A DNA stretch of 64,000 bases from Hydrangea macrophylla. Lineage: Eukaryota; Streptophyta; Magnoliopsida; Cornales; Hydrangeaceae. Each line of letters begins with the position of its first letter. The first letter of the stretch is position 1. Location: assembly GCA_033977485.1 (NCBI GenBank), contig CM066988.1, positions 140,189,359 to 140,253,358 of the forward strand, read 5' to 3'. A model generated the notes under the pieces. The model had not been told where the DNA came from. It made no database searches and worked only from the letters and a program-made list of their open reading frames with translations. Positions 36,622 through 48,458 of the stretch are shown one piece after another. The translations under genes were made by a program, and so were the position numbers.

Positions 36622-38001
36622 CACTCATGTGAAATGAGACATGGGAACTTAATGAGTACCCAACGGGAAGAAGGCTCTTCACAACAAATGGGTTTATAGG
36701 TTAAAGGAAAGGCACAATGATAGCAAGTGTGACAAGGCGAGATTCATGGTAAAGGGGTTTTAGCAAAAGGAAGGTATTGATTATACCGAGATTTTTTCTC
36801 CGGTTGTGAAACTAACTACAAACATGGTGGTTTTGAGCATAGTGGCGACAGAAAACTTACATCTAGAGTAACTGCAAGGGATTGAAGCACCGAGTATAGA
36901 AGAAATGGTTTGCAAGCTCGTGAAAAGCTTGTACAGTTTGAAGCAAGCACCTCAGTAGTGGTACAAGAAGTTTGATAGTTTTATGAGTATAACTGGCTTC
37001 ACAAGGTGTCAAGCAAATCATTGTTGTTATGTGGAGGGTTTGGGAGTGATTTCATCATTTTGCTCTTGTATGTTGATGATATGCTATTAGTAGGATCAGG
37101 CATTCAAGATATAAACAATTTGAACAGTCAGATGTTTGAACTCTTTGCAATGAAAGATCTGGGCGAAGCTAAACAAATCCTAGGGATGAGGATTAGCAGG
37201 GACAGAGAAGCGGGTACGTTGAAACTGTCACAAGAGGAGTACGTGAAGAGGATGCTTAGTAGGTTTAGCACAAGAGATGCAAAATTAGTAGGTTTTCCTT
37301 TGGCTAGTTACTTTAGGCTATCAAATGAGCAATGTCTAGAAACCGAAGAAGAACGGAGTATATAAAAAAAGTTCCATACACTTCGGCAATTGGGAGCCTT
37401 ATGTATGCCATAGTATGTACACGTCTAAACATTGTACATGCAGTGAGAGTTGTGAGTAGGTACATGAGCAATCTAAACAAGAAGCATTGGGAGGCGTTGA
37501 AGTGGGTTCTCAGGTATTTGAGCGGCACTTCGGAGATGGCTCTTTGTTTCAAATGAGAAAATATGGTACTGTAAGGTTATATAGACGCAGATTTGGCGGG
37601 TGATATGGACAATAGAAAGAGTACAATGAGGTATGTTTATACTTTGGGTGGTACGGCTATTAGTTGAGTGTCTCAATTACAAAAGATAGTAGCTCTCTCC
37701 ACTATTGAAGCAGAGTATGTTGCCGTGATCGATATAAGCAAACAAGGAGATGATTTGGCTACAAGGGTTCTTGAAGGAATTAGGGAAGGAGTGTAGAAAT
37801 AGTGTTTTGCACTGTGACAGTCAAAGTGTTATTCATCTAGCAAAAAATCCAATTTTCCTTTCAAGAACAAAGCATATTTAACTGAGATATCACTTTATAC
37901 GGTCTCTCTTGAATGATGGAATGTTGTCTCTTGAGAAGATTTGTGAGAGTCAAAATCCAGTGGACATGTTAACAAAGGCGGTGACCATTGACAAGCGTAG
38001 A
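36622..38001 (+). pseudogene. Ty1/copia fragment: reverse transcriptase and RNase H
   Basis: The copia frame resumes with NETWELNEYPTGRR (about 36630). RT is readable with SLYSLKQAP and the catalytic YVDDM at 37069-37083, then MKDLGEAKQILGMRI. The segment normally lying between LHLEQLDVKTAFL and MVCKLVKSL is largely missing near 36870. RNase H follows as DADLAGDMDNRKST and LSTIEAEYVA. The C-terminus NPVDMLTKAVTIDKRR ends at the solo LTR at 38002. Several stops and frameshifts are present. Inactive. Confidence 0.9.
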
Positions 38002-40209
38002 TGTCACGCCCCAGAACCAACAAGGTGGTCCCAGGTCACATACCACGCCATCAAGGCATACCAACACTGATTAAAGTTCCCAAAAAGACCTTAAATAAAA
38101 GTTTTGCTCCAAGAAAACCAACTTCCAAACAGTCTTCCAAAGGTTATATTAAACACGTGCCCAAACACGCCTTAACGAGTTTTGTTTTCAAAAGTAACAG
38201 TTTCGTAGGTCAAAGGGTCCCCCAAGTATGCCCATGCTTAATTAGAAGTTGTTACGAACATTGGAAGAAGGAGTTTAAAATTTGTTGCAAGGGGTATTTC
38301 GACTAGTCGAATTGCCCCGCTCGACCGGTCGAATGGGGTCTGGGCAGAACCCAACCTCCAAAAGACTGTATCACAATTGTCGGTGTTTTTTCGCAAACGC
38401 CGCTAATTATTGGCGCTTCCCAAATAAACGTCGTTAATTCCTGGTGCTTCACGACAAACGCCGCTAATAAAATAATGCTCCTTTTACCAAAAGAAACCAA
38501 ACCAAACAAAACCATTTTAACCAACTCCTTTCAAACCAAATCATTTCAAAAGCTTTGTTAAACATTCTAAGGACTTGCAAAAACATATACACCATTTATA
38601 CAACCGCCCTAAACCTTTCCCGTATTACAAGTATCGAAACTACAAGCTTCACACGTCTCGGCAAACTAGGTCCTAAGGTGAACCAAGCGCCGTACTCGCA
38701 TATATAACAAGTCTTATTACAAGCCGCACGGTTTAAACAACCGGCATGATTTAAACATATATTACTAACGTGCAACAAGTTCTATAAACATAAAGAGCTC
38801 CCAGTCCTTCCTTGCCTCATTACCCGCGATTCTCTCCTCCAGTCCTCGCCCCTGAATGGTTATTTATATAACCACAGATATATGGATTTGTTTAAGCTAA
38901 CGCTTAGTGAATAATATAAATCAAGCATACGGATGACAAATATATTCCAATCCATCATAACGCATAACTATTCGGTCTCTAGGAAATAAGTGCACATTCA
39001 CCGATCCAAAGTCTTAAGACTCAACCACGACCTATGCCCCTTCAACATGTCGCGTTAATGCCTTTCTCGGCAAGTGACCGTCGTCACTACTAATCCTCCC
39101 CCTTCGAGAGGACGTCTCACGGTGAATTAGCACAAATCCCCATTTAACCCCACATAGGCACATAAACATGCTCATTTAACACATAGCACCATACTTTTCA
39201 TTCCAACATACCTTGGGCCTTCTTCACTCATGTATTTTGCCCAATATGAACTACACGTGGTATCTATATAAAGTCCCTAGCATATCAAATGCATTAAACC
39301 ATAAAACCATCCAAAAAGCAAGATTAATATCATTCACCTTCGATTTACGCTTTTAAACGTCGATCCAAGAAAAATCCAAGCACAAAGAACGTGCAGTAAT
39401 TCTTCTAATACAATTCTTATCGATCAAAAATCCGATTATCAAATTTTTATGAAAATTCTAGAAAATGAGTTTTCGGAAAAACTTAACCAAACAATGCCTA
39501 ATAGGTATCAAAACGACGGCTTTACCTTGAAGAGTTCAAATACGAAATTTGGTGAAAAAACAGCGAACAAAGGGTCGTCGTTTGGCGTTGAGAAGCTCTA
39601 ACCAATCAAATCCCCCTCTTGGCCTCTTTCTTGAACTTAGGTTAAAATTTTACAAAATTAAGAAAGTCATCTCTATCTATATATAGGCAACACTTTTGGA
39701 AATTGTGTTTACCTCCCCACGAGTTTTCAAAACTCTTAATTAGTCTCTGAAACCTTCTACATAGCTAATGCATAGCTTTACTAGTGAAACCTCAAAATTA
39801 TAAAAGTTTTCGACTAAGTTCCGTTTGGTTGCTAAAACACAAGTTTCTACATGATTTTACGAAATTGCCAATTAGCATACCAAATTATGCAACGTGTTCA
39901 ATTTCGTCCTCACCAGGTATCTAATGACCCCAAAGAGTCGCTATCAATAATATAATAATCAATTATATTCACATATGTCTAATTAAACATTTAAGCACAT
40001 AATAATGAGTTATTACTCATTTTTCCAACTGTAGGAAATTCTCACCTGCACAACTTCTGGACCGCATTCAAGGCCAAAACTGGGTTCACAAAAGACACCC
40101 CAACAACTAGTGAGTCATCACTCACTTTACACGTGTAAATTAACACCACAGTGAGCATACCATGCATGCTGAAATAATACAATTAAATATCACGGGAGCA
40201 GGTACGGCA
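38002..40209 (-). mobile_element. Solo LTR, family B, 2208 bp
   Basis: It begins TGTCACGCCCCAGAACC, ends GGTACGGCA and has the perfect TSD GTAGA (37997-38001 and 40210-40214). By analogy with family A, the TGTCACGCC end is the 3' end, giving minus orientation. Related, more decayed copies lie at 40651-42660 and 61383-62870. No coding capacity is visible. Confidence 0.85.
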
Positions 40210-40650
40210 GTAGAAGGTGTGATTGTTGGTCTTCAAGCGTAGAACTTGAAGATACGTTGCAGAGGGTGTGATTGTTGCTTTGAGAAGGGTTTGTGTTATG
40301 TGTTACAGCAATGTGATTAGTCTCCAAGTGGGAGATGGATCGGAATGGAGGGGCCTAATCACAAGAGCTCGGGGATAGTTTCGGTGGAGCTTCTTTTCGC
40401 AAAAGGAAAAAGAAGTCTGAGCATGGCATTACCGCCCGAGCGCCCCACCCCGCCCCGCCCCGCCCCGCCCGAGCGAGCAAGGGGCAAGATTGGGGGCTAG
40501 TTTTTTCATAAACTCTCTAGAATGTCGCCCACCAGGCGATCCGTTCTGGTAACGGATTTTCTATTTCCTAATTGGTTTAGGAAGCTATTGCGTTAGGAAA
40601 CTTGTATAGGCTATATATATATACTCTTTCCTAAGGCTGTAAATAGTGAT
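40210..40650 (+). repeat. 3' tail of the copia element: PPT and truncated 3' LTR
   Basis: After the TSD the copia 3' end continues. AAGTGGGAGA (40326-40335) is a typical copia polypurine tract, so the 3' LTR should start near 40336. A CCCCG pentamer repeat lies at about 40446-40470. The LTR is cut at 40651 by the next insertion, and its remainder was not found. Confidence 0.6.
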
Positions 40651-42660
40651 TGTGTCACACCTCGACCCGCCACGACAGATCATGGCACGTGACAACGCCA
40701 TCAAGGCACGCTCCCAAAGATTAATGCTCAAATACACTTAAAACCCCCTTTTATATATCCACTTGTAAGTAATTGACCCTGAAGGTAAAATGGTCATTTT
40801 GAAATTTTTAGTCAAACCCAATGTCAAAATACCATATTTTTCATTTAAAAACCAACGGTGAAGACGGTTCGCAAATTTGAGCTTCCTAGCCCAAGTTATG
40901 ACAACAAAGCATGATTATTTGACAAACTTACCAGTTTGGCTGACCGGACAGAGGCTTTAAAACTATCTGGCCCGATCGGACAGAGAGCCCTGCTGCAGAA
41001 AATTCTGCAGCAACATGTCCTAATCTGTTTTGAAAGTTTAAACTTCACCAAAATCAAACCACACCATATAGGACCTAGAAAATACTTTCCAAAACATTGA
41101 TACCATCATTCAAAAGTATCTCCAAACATTTTTAAACCATAATTACCATCACATGAGGATCAAAACAAGTTCTTGGAACATAATCCTCATCCAAATTAGC
41201 ATTTTGCCTAAAACTTGTTAAAATGAACTCAAGTCAAACCAATCATTATGAACATTTCCAAAACCATTTCAAGCATTCCAAAGTCTATAAAACTTAATAA
41301 CTATGACAATAAACATATTTAAATACCTCCACACAATCAAAATATAACCCAAACCCCATTTAAAACAAACTGAGTCATAGGAACTCCATACTTGGTAGAA
41401 CTAACATAAGTAGTGAAAATTATTGGAACATGGATTCAAGAACTTTACAACCAACTTGCTTGCAAGTAAACCTTACCCAAAATGATTGTGACACTAACCG
41501 AACACGCTGGAAAGGTCCAATCTCAACCAACTTACATACCCATAGTCGTTACTACATTAAGAAATACATTAGTTTGTCAAAGTGAAATTACAACTTTCCA
41601 ACCACCTATATTACATCACAAGTTAAGGACTCCATGCCACAAGTTATATTGTATTACAAGTTATAGACATAACTACAAGTCCCAAATCTCTCCCTCATCC
41701 CCGAGCACGTCACTTCCTCTCTGGATATCGCTCCGTACTTGCGGTGGTTATTATTTACAACATCAAAAAAGGAAAATGATTTTTTTTAAGCATTACGCTT
41801 AGTGAATAATCTAAACGTGATTGAATGTTTAACATGTGCAATGCTACAATTAACACACAACTCATATCCGTAATCGTCGAGTCACCGGTTCAATGATTCA
41901 TTCAAACCCGAAGACCCTCCCTTGGTCCTGTGGTCACTTTTATTCCTTGGACTTCCGCATTTATCGGATTCTTCCTCTTCACCACCCTTATTACTCCCAA
42001 CAATGAATCATTTACCCTATGCTCATTGAATACCACATAAACATATAAGCACATAAACAAGTAGGCACATATAATTTTCATAAGATTAACATGCAATTCA
42101 CATTTTAAACATCTCCATGACTTCTAAGCATGAATAATTAATACCATTAAACATTCTCATGGCTCCTAAGCTTAAATTGTTATCTCTAACATCATTGAAG
42201 CCTTGAACATATTTAAACACAATCATTCTTTAGTGTAGAAAACTCACCTTAGCAAGATTATATCCAAATTAAGCTAGAAAATGCTGAATTGCACCAAACC
42301 CAACCTCAATTTCTACTCCAAAGTGAATCCTACAAGAATTCGGCAACCGCGTGTCACTGAGTAACGTGACCTACCAAAATTACGACGATTAAGCGTAAAT
42401 TAAAGGTATAGAAACGATCGTCTCACTTCCACGAGTTCGAATACGGCTTCGGTTAGCGAATTGGAGGTCGGACGGCGACGGAATGACGTAAAACGACACC
42501 GGTGACAGTTTCTCCGACTAGCACTCTCAATTTAGCCCTTCGTAAATTTAAAAAGAAAAGATTATATATAATATATTGGCTCAATTGTATTTCAGCTCAC
42601 CTTTTAAATATTTGTTCTATTAATTTTTCTTATCACTCTCAATTTAGCCCAACCCATATT
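40651..42660 (-). mobile_element. LTR fragment, family B, decayed
   Basis: It begins TGTCACACCTCGACCCGCC, similar to 38002-40209, and shares blocks such as ACGCTTAGTGAATAAT (near 41790). The right end is not clear. The 16-bp sequence ACTCTCAATTTAGCCC occurs at 42526 and again near 42638, which may mark a local duplication. No TSD was found. Confidence 0.6.
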
Positions 42661-42780
42661 GTCTTAAAATCAATCCAAGGGGTGCTGCTTTTGAACTCTT
42701 GTATATGTCCACGACTAGCACGTCCATGTAATCCCATCTCCCTTCAAATAAAGAAACCTGGTTCCGCCCTTGAGTACTTA

Positions 42781-43039
42781 GGCTTAGTTTGGCCCCCACG
42801 TGCCTTCTTAAAAGTAGCTTATGAAATTTATTATTAAGTTGTTTGATAATTTTGTACAAGTGACACATTACTCTCCAAAAAAATATCATAAAACCAAAAA
42901 ACAACCTTGAGCTTTTAAAAGCTCCTCCCAAGAAAGCCCTAAGTTCAATTTTTGCAAAGCTCATAAACTAGTTAGCAAATGAATTAACATGAGATTGTGC
43001 TTTAAAAAGGAAAAACCAAAATGAGAGCCAAACTAAGCC
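42781..43039. mobile_element. PIF/Harbinger (Tourist-like) MITE, 259 bp
   Basis: Terminal inverted repeats GGCTTAGTTTGG and CCAAACTAAGCC are flanked by the 3-bp TSD TTA on both sides (42778-42780, 43040-43042). TTA/TAA target duplication is characteristic of this superfamily. Confidence 0.8.
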
Positions 43040-43144
43040 TTAGAATGTTTGTTTAGAGTAAAAGAGATCAATATGCCCTCCTCCCAATGTCCCATTTGGG
43101 CCCATAGTATAATCTCAGTGTTTGGGTTTGTACCGTCCCAAGCT

Positions 43145-43597
43145 TGTTGACCCAATAACTTGAAGAAAGAACCAACAACATGGCCCAATATGCTCAAGCC
43201 AATGTTACTAGTAGTAGCAAGCTTGTGGTGTTATATTATAAGTCACACACTTGTCGCTAATCCATACGAGATTTCACAATCTCCCCCACTTAAATATGTG
43301 GCTTTCTCGTTGCATCACATAACCAAATTGCCCATAATCTTCCACTGCTGTTAACCAGTGTGGTAAGGCACCTCCACTCCCCTTATGGTCCTACTCCCCA
43401 TCGGATCCGTCGCGTTGGTGTGCTACGTGTCTCCTCGTGGGTAACCAAACTACATCGGCCACAGCCTGGCCGAATAACTTGAAAGAGAACTAGCAACATG
43501 GCCCGAAATACTTAATGCCAAATTACTAGTAGCAAACTTGTGGTGTTATTATAAAGCTAATCACACTTTTTGCAGCTAATCGGTGTGGGATATCACA
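43145..43597. repeat. TRIM-like element with about 130-bp direct terminal repeats
   Basis: Two diverged direct copies at about 43145-43278 and 43470-43597 share AATAACTTGAA, CAACATGGCCC and AAACTTGTGGTGTTAT, ending TTTCACA and TATCACA. The 190-bp interior has no ORF. The layout fits a terminal-repeat retrotransposon in miniature; a PBS is not obvious. Confidence 0.5.
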
Positions 43598-45053
43598 GGG
43601 TCTTTTAGCAGGTAGTTTGCTGAATATTTTGATACACTTGCGCTGTTTTACTTTGGGCTTTGGTCCATTTAGCAACCTTTTGACCCTTCAATTTAAATCC
43701 AAGGCCAAGCCTATCAAAAATACTTCTGCTTGTTTGAAGTTTAACTATCAGATATGCATAGGCTTACCAAACTATCAACTTGGGTGGATCAAGTCGGATT
43801 GTGGGTTAGGATGGGGTTGTGGATGGAGTTTGGGTTAGTAGATCAGCCATCAAAAAAGGCCCATTGCTAGTTTACTCAATGTGACCCATTGGGAACCCTG
43901 TTTCATTAGTATGTTATGCACACAAAATTGTACATAAAAATTCACACAAAACAATTTTGACCCTTAATTCTAATGGGTACAGTAATTTTTGGAAACTACC
44001 TTTGAAATAAAAAAGTTATTACTTTTGGTGTAGCATACGATAAAACTGTTAAATCAATTGCAAATTAAATTTAGATTTAAATATGAGAAGTGTAGTATTA
44101 TTGCTAAAGACTGAGCCTAGATGAAAATTGAAAATTAAGTGATGGATTGGATTTTGAGGGGATAAAAGTGTCTGTTTTGTAAAATGGAAGAGTTTGGGTA
44201 AAGTTAAAATTTCAGCACTTAAACAAATCAACTGAAAATTTAAGCTGAAAAAAGTAGCTTGTTTTTCTTTTTCAAACAATCACTTAGTTTCACTTTTAAT
44301 TTGTTAAAAGACAAAAATGCCTTTAAATAAGAACTTTAAATATTTACATGTCCTTTTTTGTTGGTTTTTTTTAATATACAAATAATCAATTTTTCAGCTT
44401 GCTTGTCATTCACTATTGTTTAGAACAATAATTTATTATTTCAGTTAATTCAAATACCAAACAACTGAATATTTAATCACTTAAAAAATAATCACTTTAT
44501 ATTTCAGCTAACCCAAACATGCTCATAGACAAAACTACGTTATTTTGAAAGGAAAATTGGGTACGTTTTTTTTTTTTTTTTTTTTTTTTTAAATACTTAT
44601 CATACTGCTTTAAAGTGTAATTGGTTAATTTGTACAACTGTCTCTATCTGACATGTAATTGAACTAATAATATTTCAGAATATAATGAAAAATATTTAAA
44701 AGCATGTACTGAGTGTTTAACGTTTTGAAATATATCGGATTCTTTGGGGGTAGTTAGGGTTTAGCCGATTTTAGAGTACTTTTGAAGTAGTAAATGATAA
44801 TTTTTTTTTTAGTAAAAAGTCCTTATATAAAACTGTACAAAAAATCTCGACGAGTTGTGAATTTCACTATCGCTTGAGTTAAGTGAAATTTTACAACTCC
44901 TTGGAATTTTTATTTAGAGTAATTTTACTTTAACTAAAGATTTAGATTGATGAACTTTTAACCAAAAAAGTTTTAATTGTGTCATTTAATCAATAACTTT
45001 CCCTATCATTAACACTAAAAAAAATTTTCCCCATAAATAAATGAGTAATATTT
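43598..45053. other. Intergenic AT-rich DNA
   Basis: No gene is recognised. A run of T (44560-44590) and scattered A/T tracts are present. Short frames here have no domain or coding signature. Confidence 0.6.
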
Positions 45054-45198
45054 GGGGCACTAACAACTTCCACTAACACTTACTAACACACTCTATCTCT
45101 CTCCTAGTGGTACTGTGGGGTCCGCAGTGGGCTCCGCAGTACCACTAGGAGAGAGATAGAGTGTGTTAGTAAGTGTTAGTGGAAGTTGTTAGTGCCCC
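45054..45198. repeat. Perfect 62-bp inverted repeat (foldback MITE or hairpin)
   Basis: The left arm 45054-45115 and right arm 45137-45198 are exact reverse complements (62 of 62), starting GGGGCACTAACAACTTCC. The 21-bp loop is itself partly symmetrical. No clear TSD was seen. Confidence 0.9.
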
Positions 45199-45454
45199 TA
45201 GCATTGCCCTAAATAAATACCACTTAATTGAAAAATGTTAAACCCACACACTTTTTCACACCCTATGCTTTTAATGCAGCGTACCTTGTGCTGTTTGATC
45301 TTTTCACATTTTTCTGTGCGCTATTTACATAGCACATGGTACATGTATTTAAATTTGAGTGTGAAAAAGTGTGAAAAAATGTGTGGATGTAGTAGTGCTC
45401 AACTTAATGGATAATACTTGAGACCTTCTCAAAGACACAACTTTTGAAATACAA

Positions 45455-45540
45455 CCAAAGAGATGTGTCTATTTCTCTCCTATGTTACTTCGTGGTCTAA
45501 TGATATCACAAGAGAGATATAGACACATCTTTTAATTTGT
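45455..45540. repeat. Imperfect hairpin
   Basis: AAGAGATGTGTCTATTTCTC and the complement of GAGATATAGACACATCTTTT pair with few mismatches over about 22 bp, with a loop of about 30 bp. It probably belongs to a small MITE. It lies upstream of the RING gene. Confidence 0.6.
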
Positions 45541-46960
45541 ATCCCAAAAATTGTAATTTTGGTATGTCACAATCTTACTCCAACTTTTTTCTTTTGGCTG
45601 CTTACTCCAACTTTGTTTCTCGGTATTTTCTCGCGCTTTACGCGGCACCAAACACAGAAATAAAAATCTGGCCGGCACCTCACACGAGCCAGCCCGGTAA
45701 GAAATGGTACGTGAAAGCTGACGTTTTTTTTTTCTCCTTCTGAAAGCGAGAGAGAAATACTTAAGGTTTTGCTTTTTTCTACAGAGGAAGAGAAATTAGT
45801 CATCACCTCGTAAATTTGGTAACTTTTCAGACCTTCACATTTTTTTTCCCCCAATCAAACTTTTAATAATATCTGTGTAATTGTTAAAAGTAATCCGAAT
45901 ATCTGCATATAATATCTGTATATGTGTTGATCTTCGATAGTTGTGATATTAGCTGAATCGATTGGTTTGATCGAGACTGTTACCCAATTAAGCTTTCGGA
46001 TTGTTCTGACCTTATCTTGAAATTAGGGTTTTGGATTATTTTGGGTTTAAAACTCTTTGTAAGATTTTCTTTTTTCTTTTTTCTTTTTTCTTTTTAAACC
46101 TCTTGTTGGCAGCTGAGAAAATATCGATTTAATTTTGAATGTTGTGATTGTTTATTTAGGTCAGTTGACTGGAGATTTTTTATTTTTTCGTGTTTTGGGG
46201 TCTTGAATGTTTAGAAGTATGAAATTCAATTTCTTTTTCATTTGCTGCCTTTTCTCAGCCAACAAACTGGGTATGAGTTGAATGTTCCTTGTTGGTTGGT
46301 ATTCTAATTGTTCAAAACTTGAGATTCAGTTGAAATTAAGGTATTGCTTTGTGAGCTTTGTCATTTCCTTTTTGAATATCCTATCCTTTGCTTCATCTTT
46401 AAGCAAGGGCTGTTTAGAATTTTATTCTTACGTCCATTATTCTACCTATATCTATATTTGATGTTGGGGTATTCATTTCCGTGGTTTGTATTTGTTTAGG
46501 TGTTCACATTTTTGAGTTTAATTCAGAACATGCAACAATTACAGTTTTTAAGTTTGTAAAAGCATTCACTGGTGTGGCTTGTTCGCTCAAGAAAGATGAG
46601 TTTGAATGGAAATAGACCTGGCTTTAGAATGATATATGCCTTGTGGTTGGGTGTCAAAGAACTTAAATTTGCTTATTAATTGTAGAGTATGTTTGTTCAA
46701 TAGGAATTGATCACTGTCAAAATAAGACCTTTCTTTCCATGTCTAACTTTACTTGATACATTGGCAATCCCTTTAGGTAGAAACTGGAAAATGATTTATT
46801 TCTGTTGATAGGAGTGCTGCTTTCTCAAATAACGATAAATGAGTAAAATTCTTGAGAATTTATACAGCAGCTTTTTGTAATTATTATGTGACACATATAT
46901 GGGGAATTCTTCATGCAGTGTGTAATTACATTCTTTCCTCTTCGATTTCAGTGGACAAGA

Positions 46961-48070
46961 ATGGCTGTTTCCTCTAAAGAACCAACACAAGAGAACCCAA
47001 CAGACAGGTACCCTTTACTCATGGAGCAGCCAGAAAACCATGAAAATCACGAGCATGTTATTGACGTAGAAAGGGGTTCGGGTGCTACTTCATCAGACTC
47101 ATCTCGGAACTGTTCTCCGTGTGACATGAGTCCAGTGCACCATGAAGATGAACCATCAAGTAGTGTTCGGATTCCCATAATTCAGTCCCCTGCATCTGCC
47201 TCCACCGGATCGGACCCTGGGAGTAACTCGTTCACAAGAAGAGGGGAAGGGGTCGACCGCCGCCGTTGGAGCCCATTTAACACAGTGTTATGGCTTTCTG
47301 TTGAGCTAATATTTACTGTAGGCCAAATTGTTGCCGCCATTGTTGTTTTGTGTATCTCGGGACACGAGAAGCCCCAAACTCCGTTGTATGCTTGGGTTGT
47401 GGGTTATGCAGCTGGGTGTGCCGGAAGCCTTCCCATTCTTTACTGGCGTTATCTTCATCGCAATCAGGGCTCGGAGCAAGGGTCAACTCAATTGGGTCGT
47501 GATTCTTCTCAAGGCAACTCTACCTCCGAACCCAATTCTTACATAACTATCTCACTAACTCGGTCCTCAGAAGAGGAAAGTGGTCATAACACATCTACAA
47601 GCATTTGGAATGGTCAAACATTGGGAACTGCAAATGCTAGGTAATTTTTTTTTTCTTAGCTGCTCATTTGTACCTAGTGTTGCAATTCTGCAGTGGATAG
47701 CATGTTACTTGTATTTGTTCCCTCAGTTCCTTGATACTTTGTTCAAGCGAGGTTTCATATGCATTAGTAGTCTGTGTGGGTATGCTTATCTCACAGGAGT
47801 TATAGCTCTTTGCAGTTTCCTGAAAAAGCCATAACCTGGCTGTTGATGAGTAGATAAGGTTCTCCTATTGATGTTATATTCTAAACCTGTTAGTTTTTGT
47901 GATATATGAACTTTTTGCGTAATATAGAAAAGTTTTAAGACAAAATATGCCATAATCAGTTTAAGATTCCAAAATATCATAAAAAGGATATATTTGGACC
48001 TTAAAAGATATATTTTTATGTGTTTTTTCTTCTTTTCTCTAGATTGAATTATGGTAAATGGATGATCCAA

Positions 48071-48107
<37 letters not shown>

Positions 48108-48376
48108 TCAAGAATAAGTGCAAAACTGTGTTAGTTCCCAATTTTCAGAACCATTGAAGGCGGCACTTTAGTTTTCAATTCATGGAAGTTATACTCTGTA
48201 GTGGTTTATGAAGTTTTGGCTAAAAAAAGAAAAGTTTAAGACAAAATATGCCAATCAGCGTAGGGTTCTAAAATATCATAAACAGAAAGAAAAGTTCAGT
48301 TTGACAATTCTAGTATGGACCTTAATGGATATTTTTTTATGTTTCTAGATTGAATTATGGTAAATGGATGATCCAA

Positions 48377-48458
<82 letters not shown>

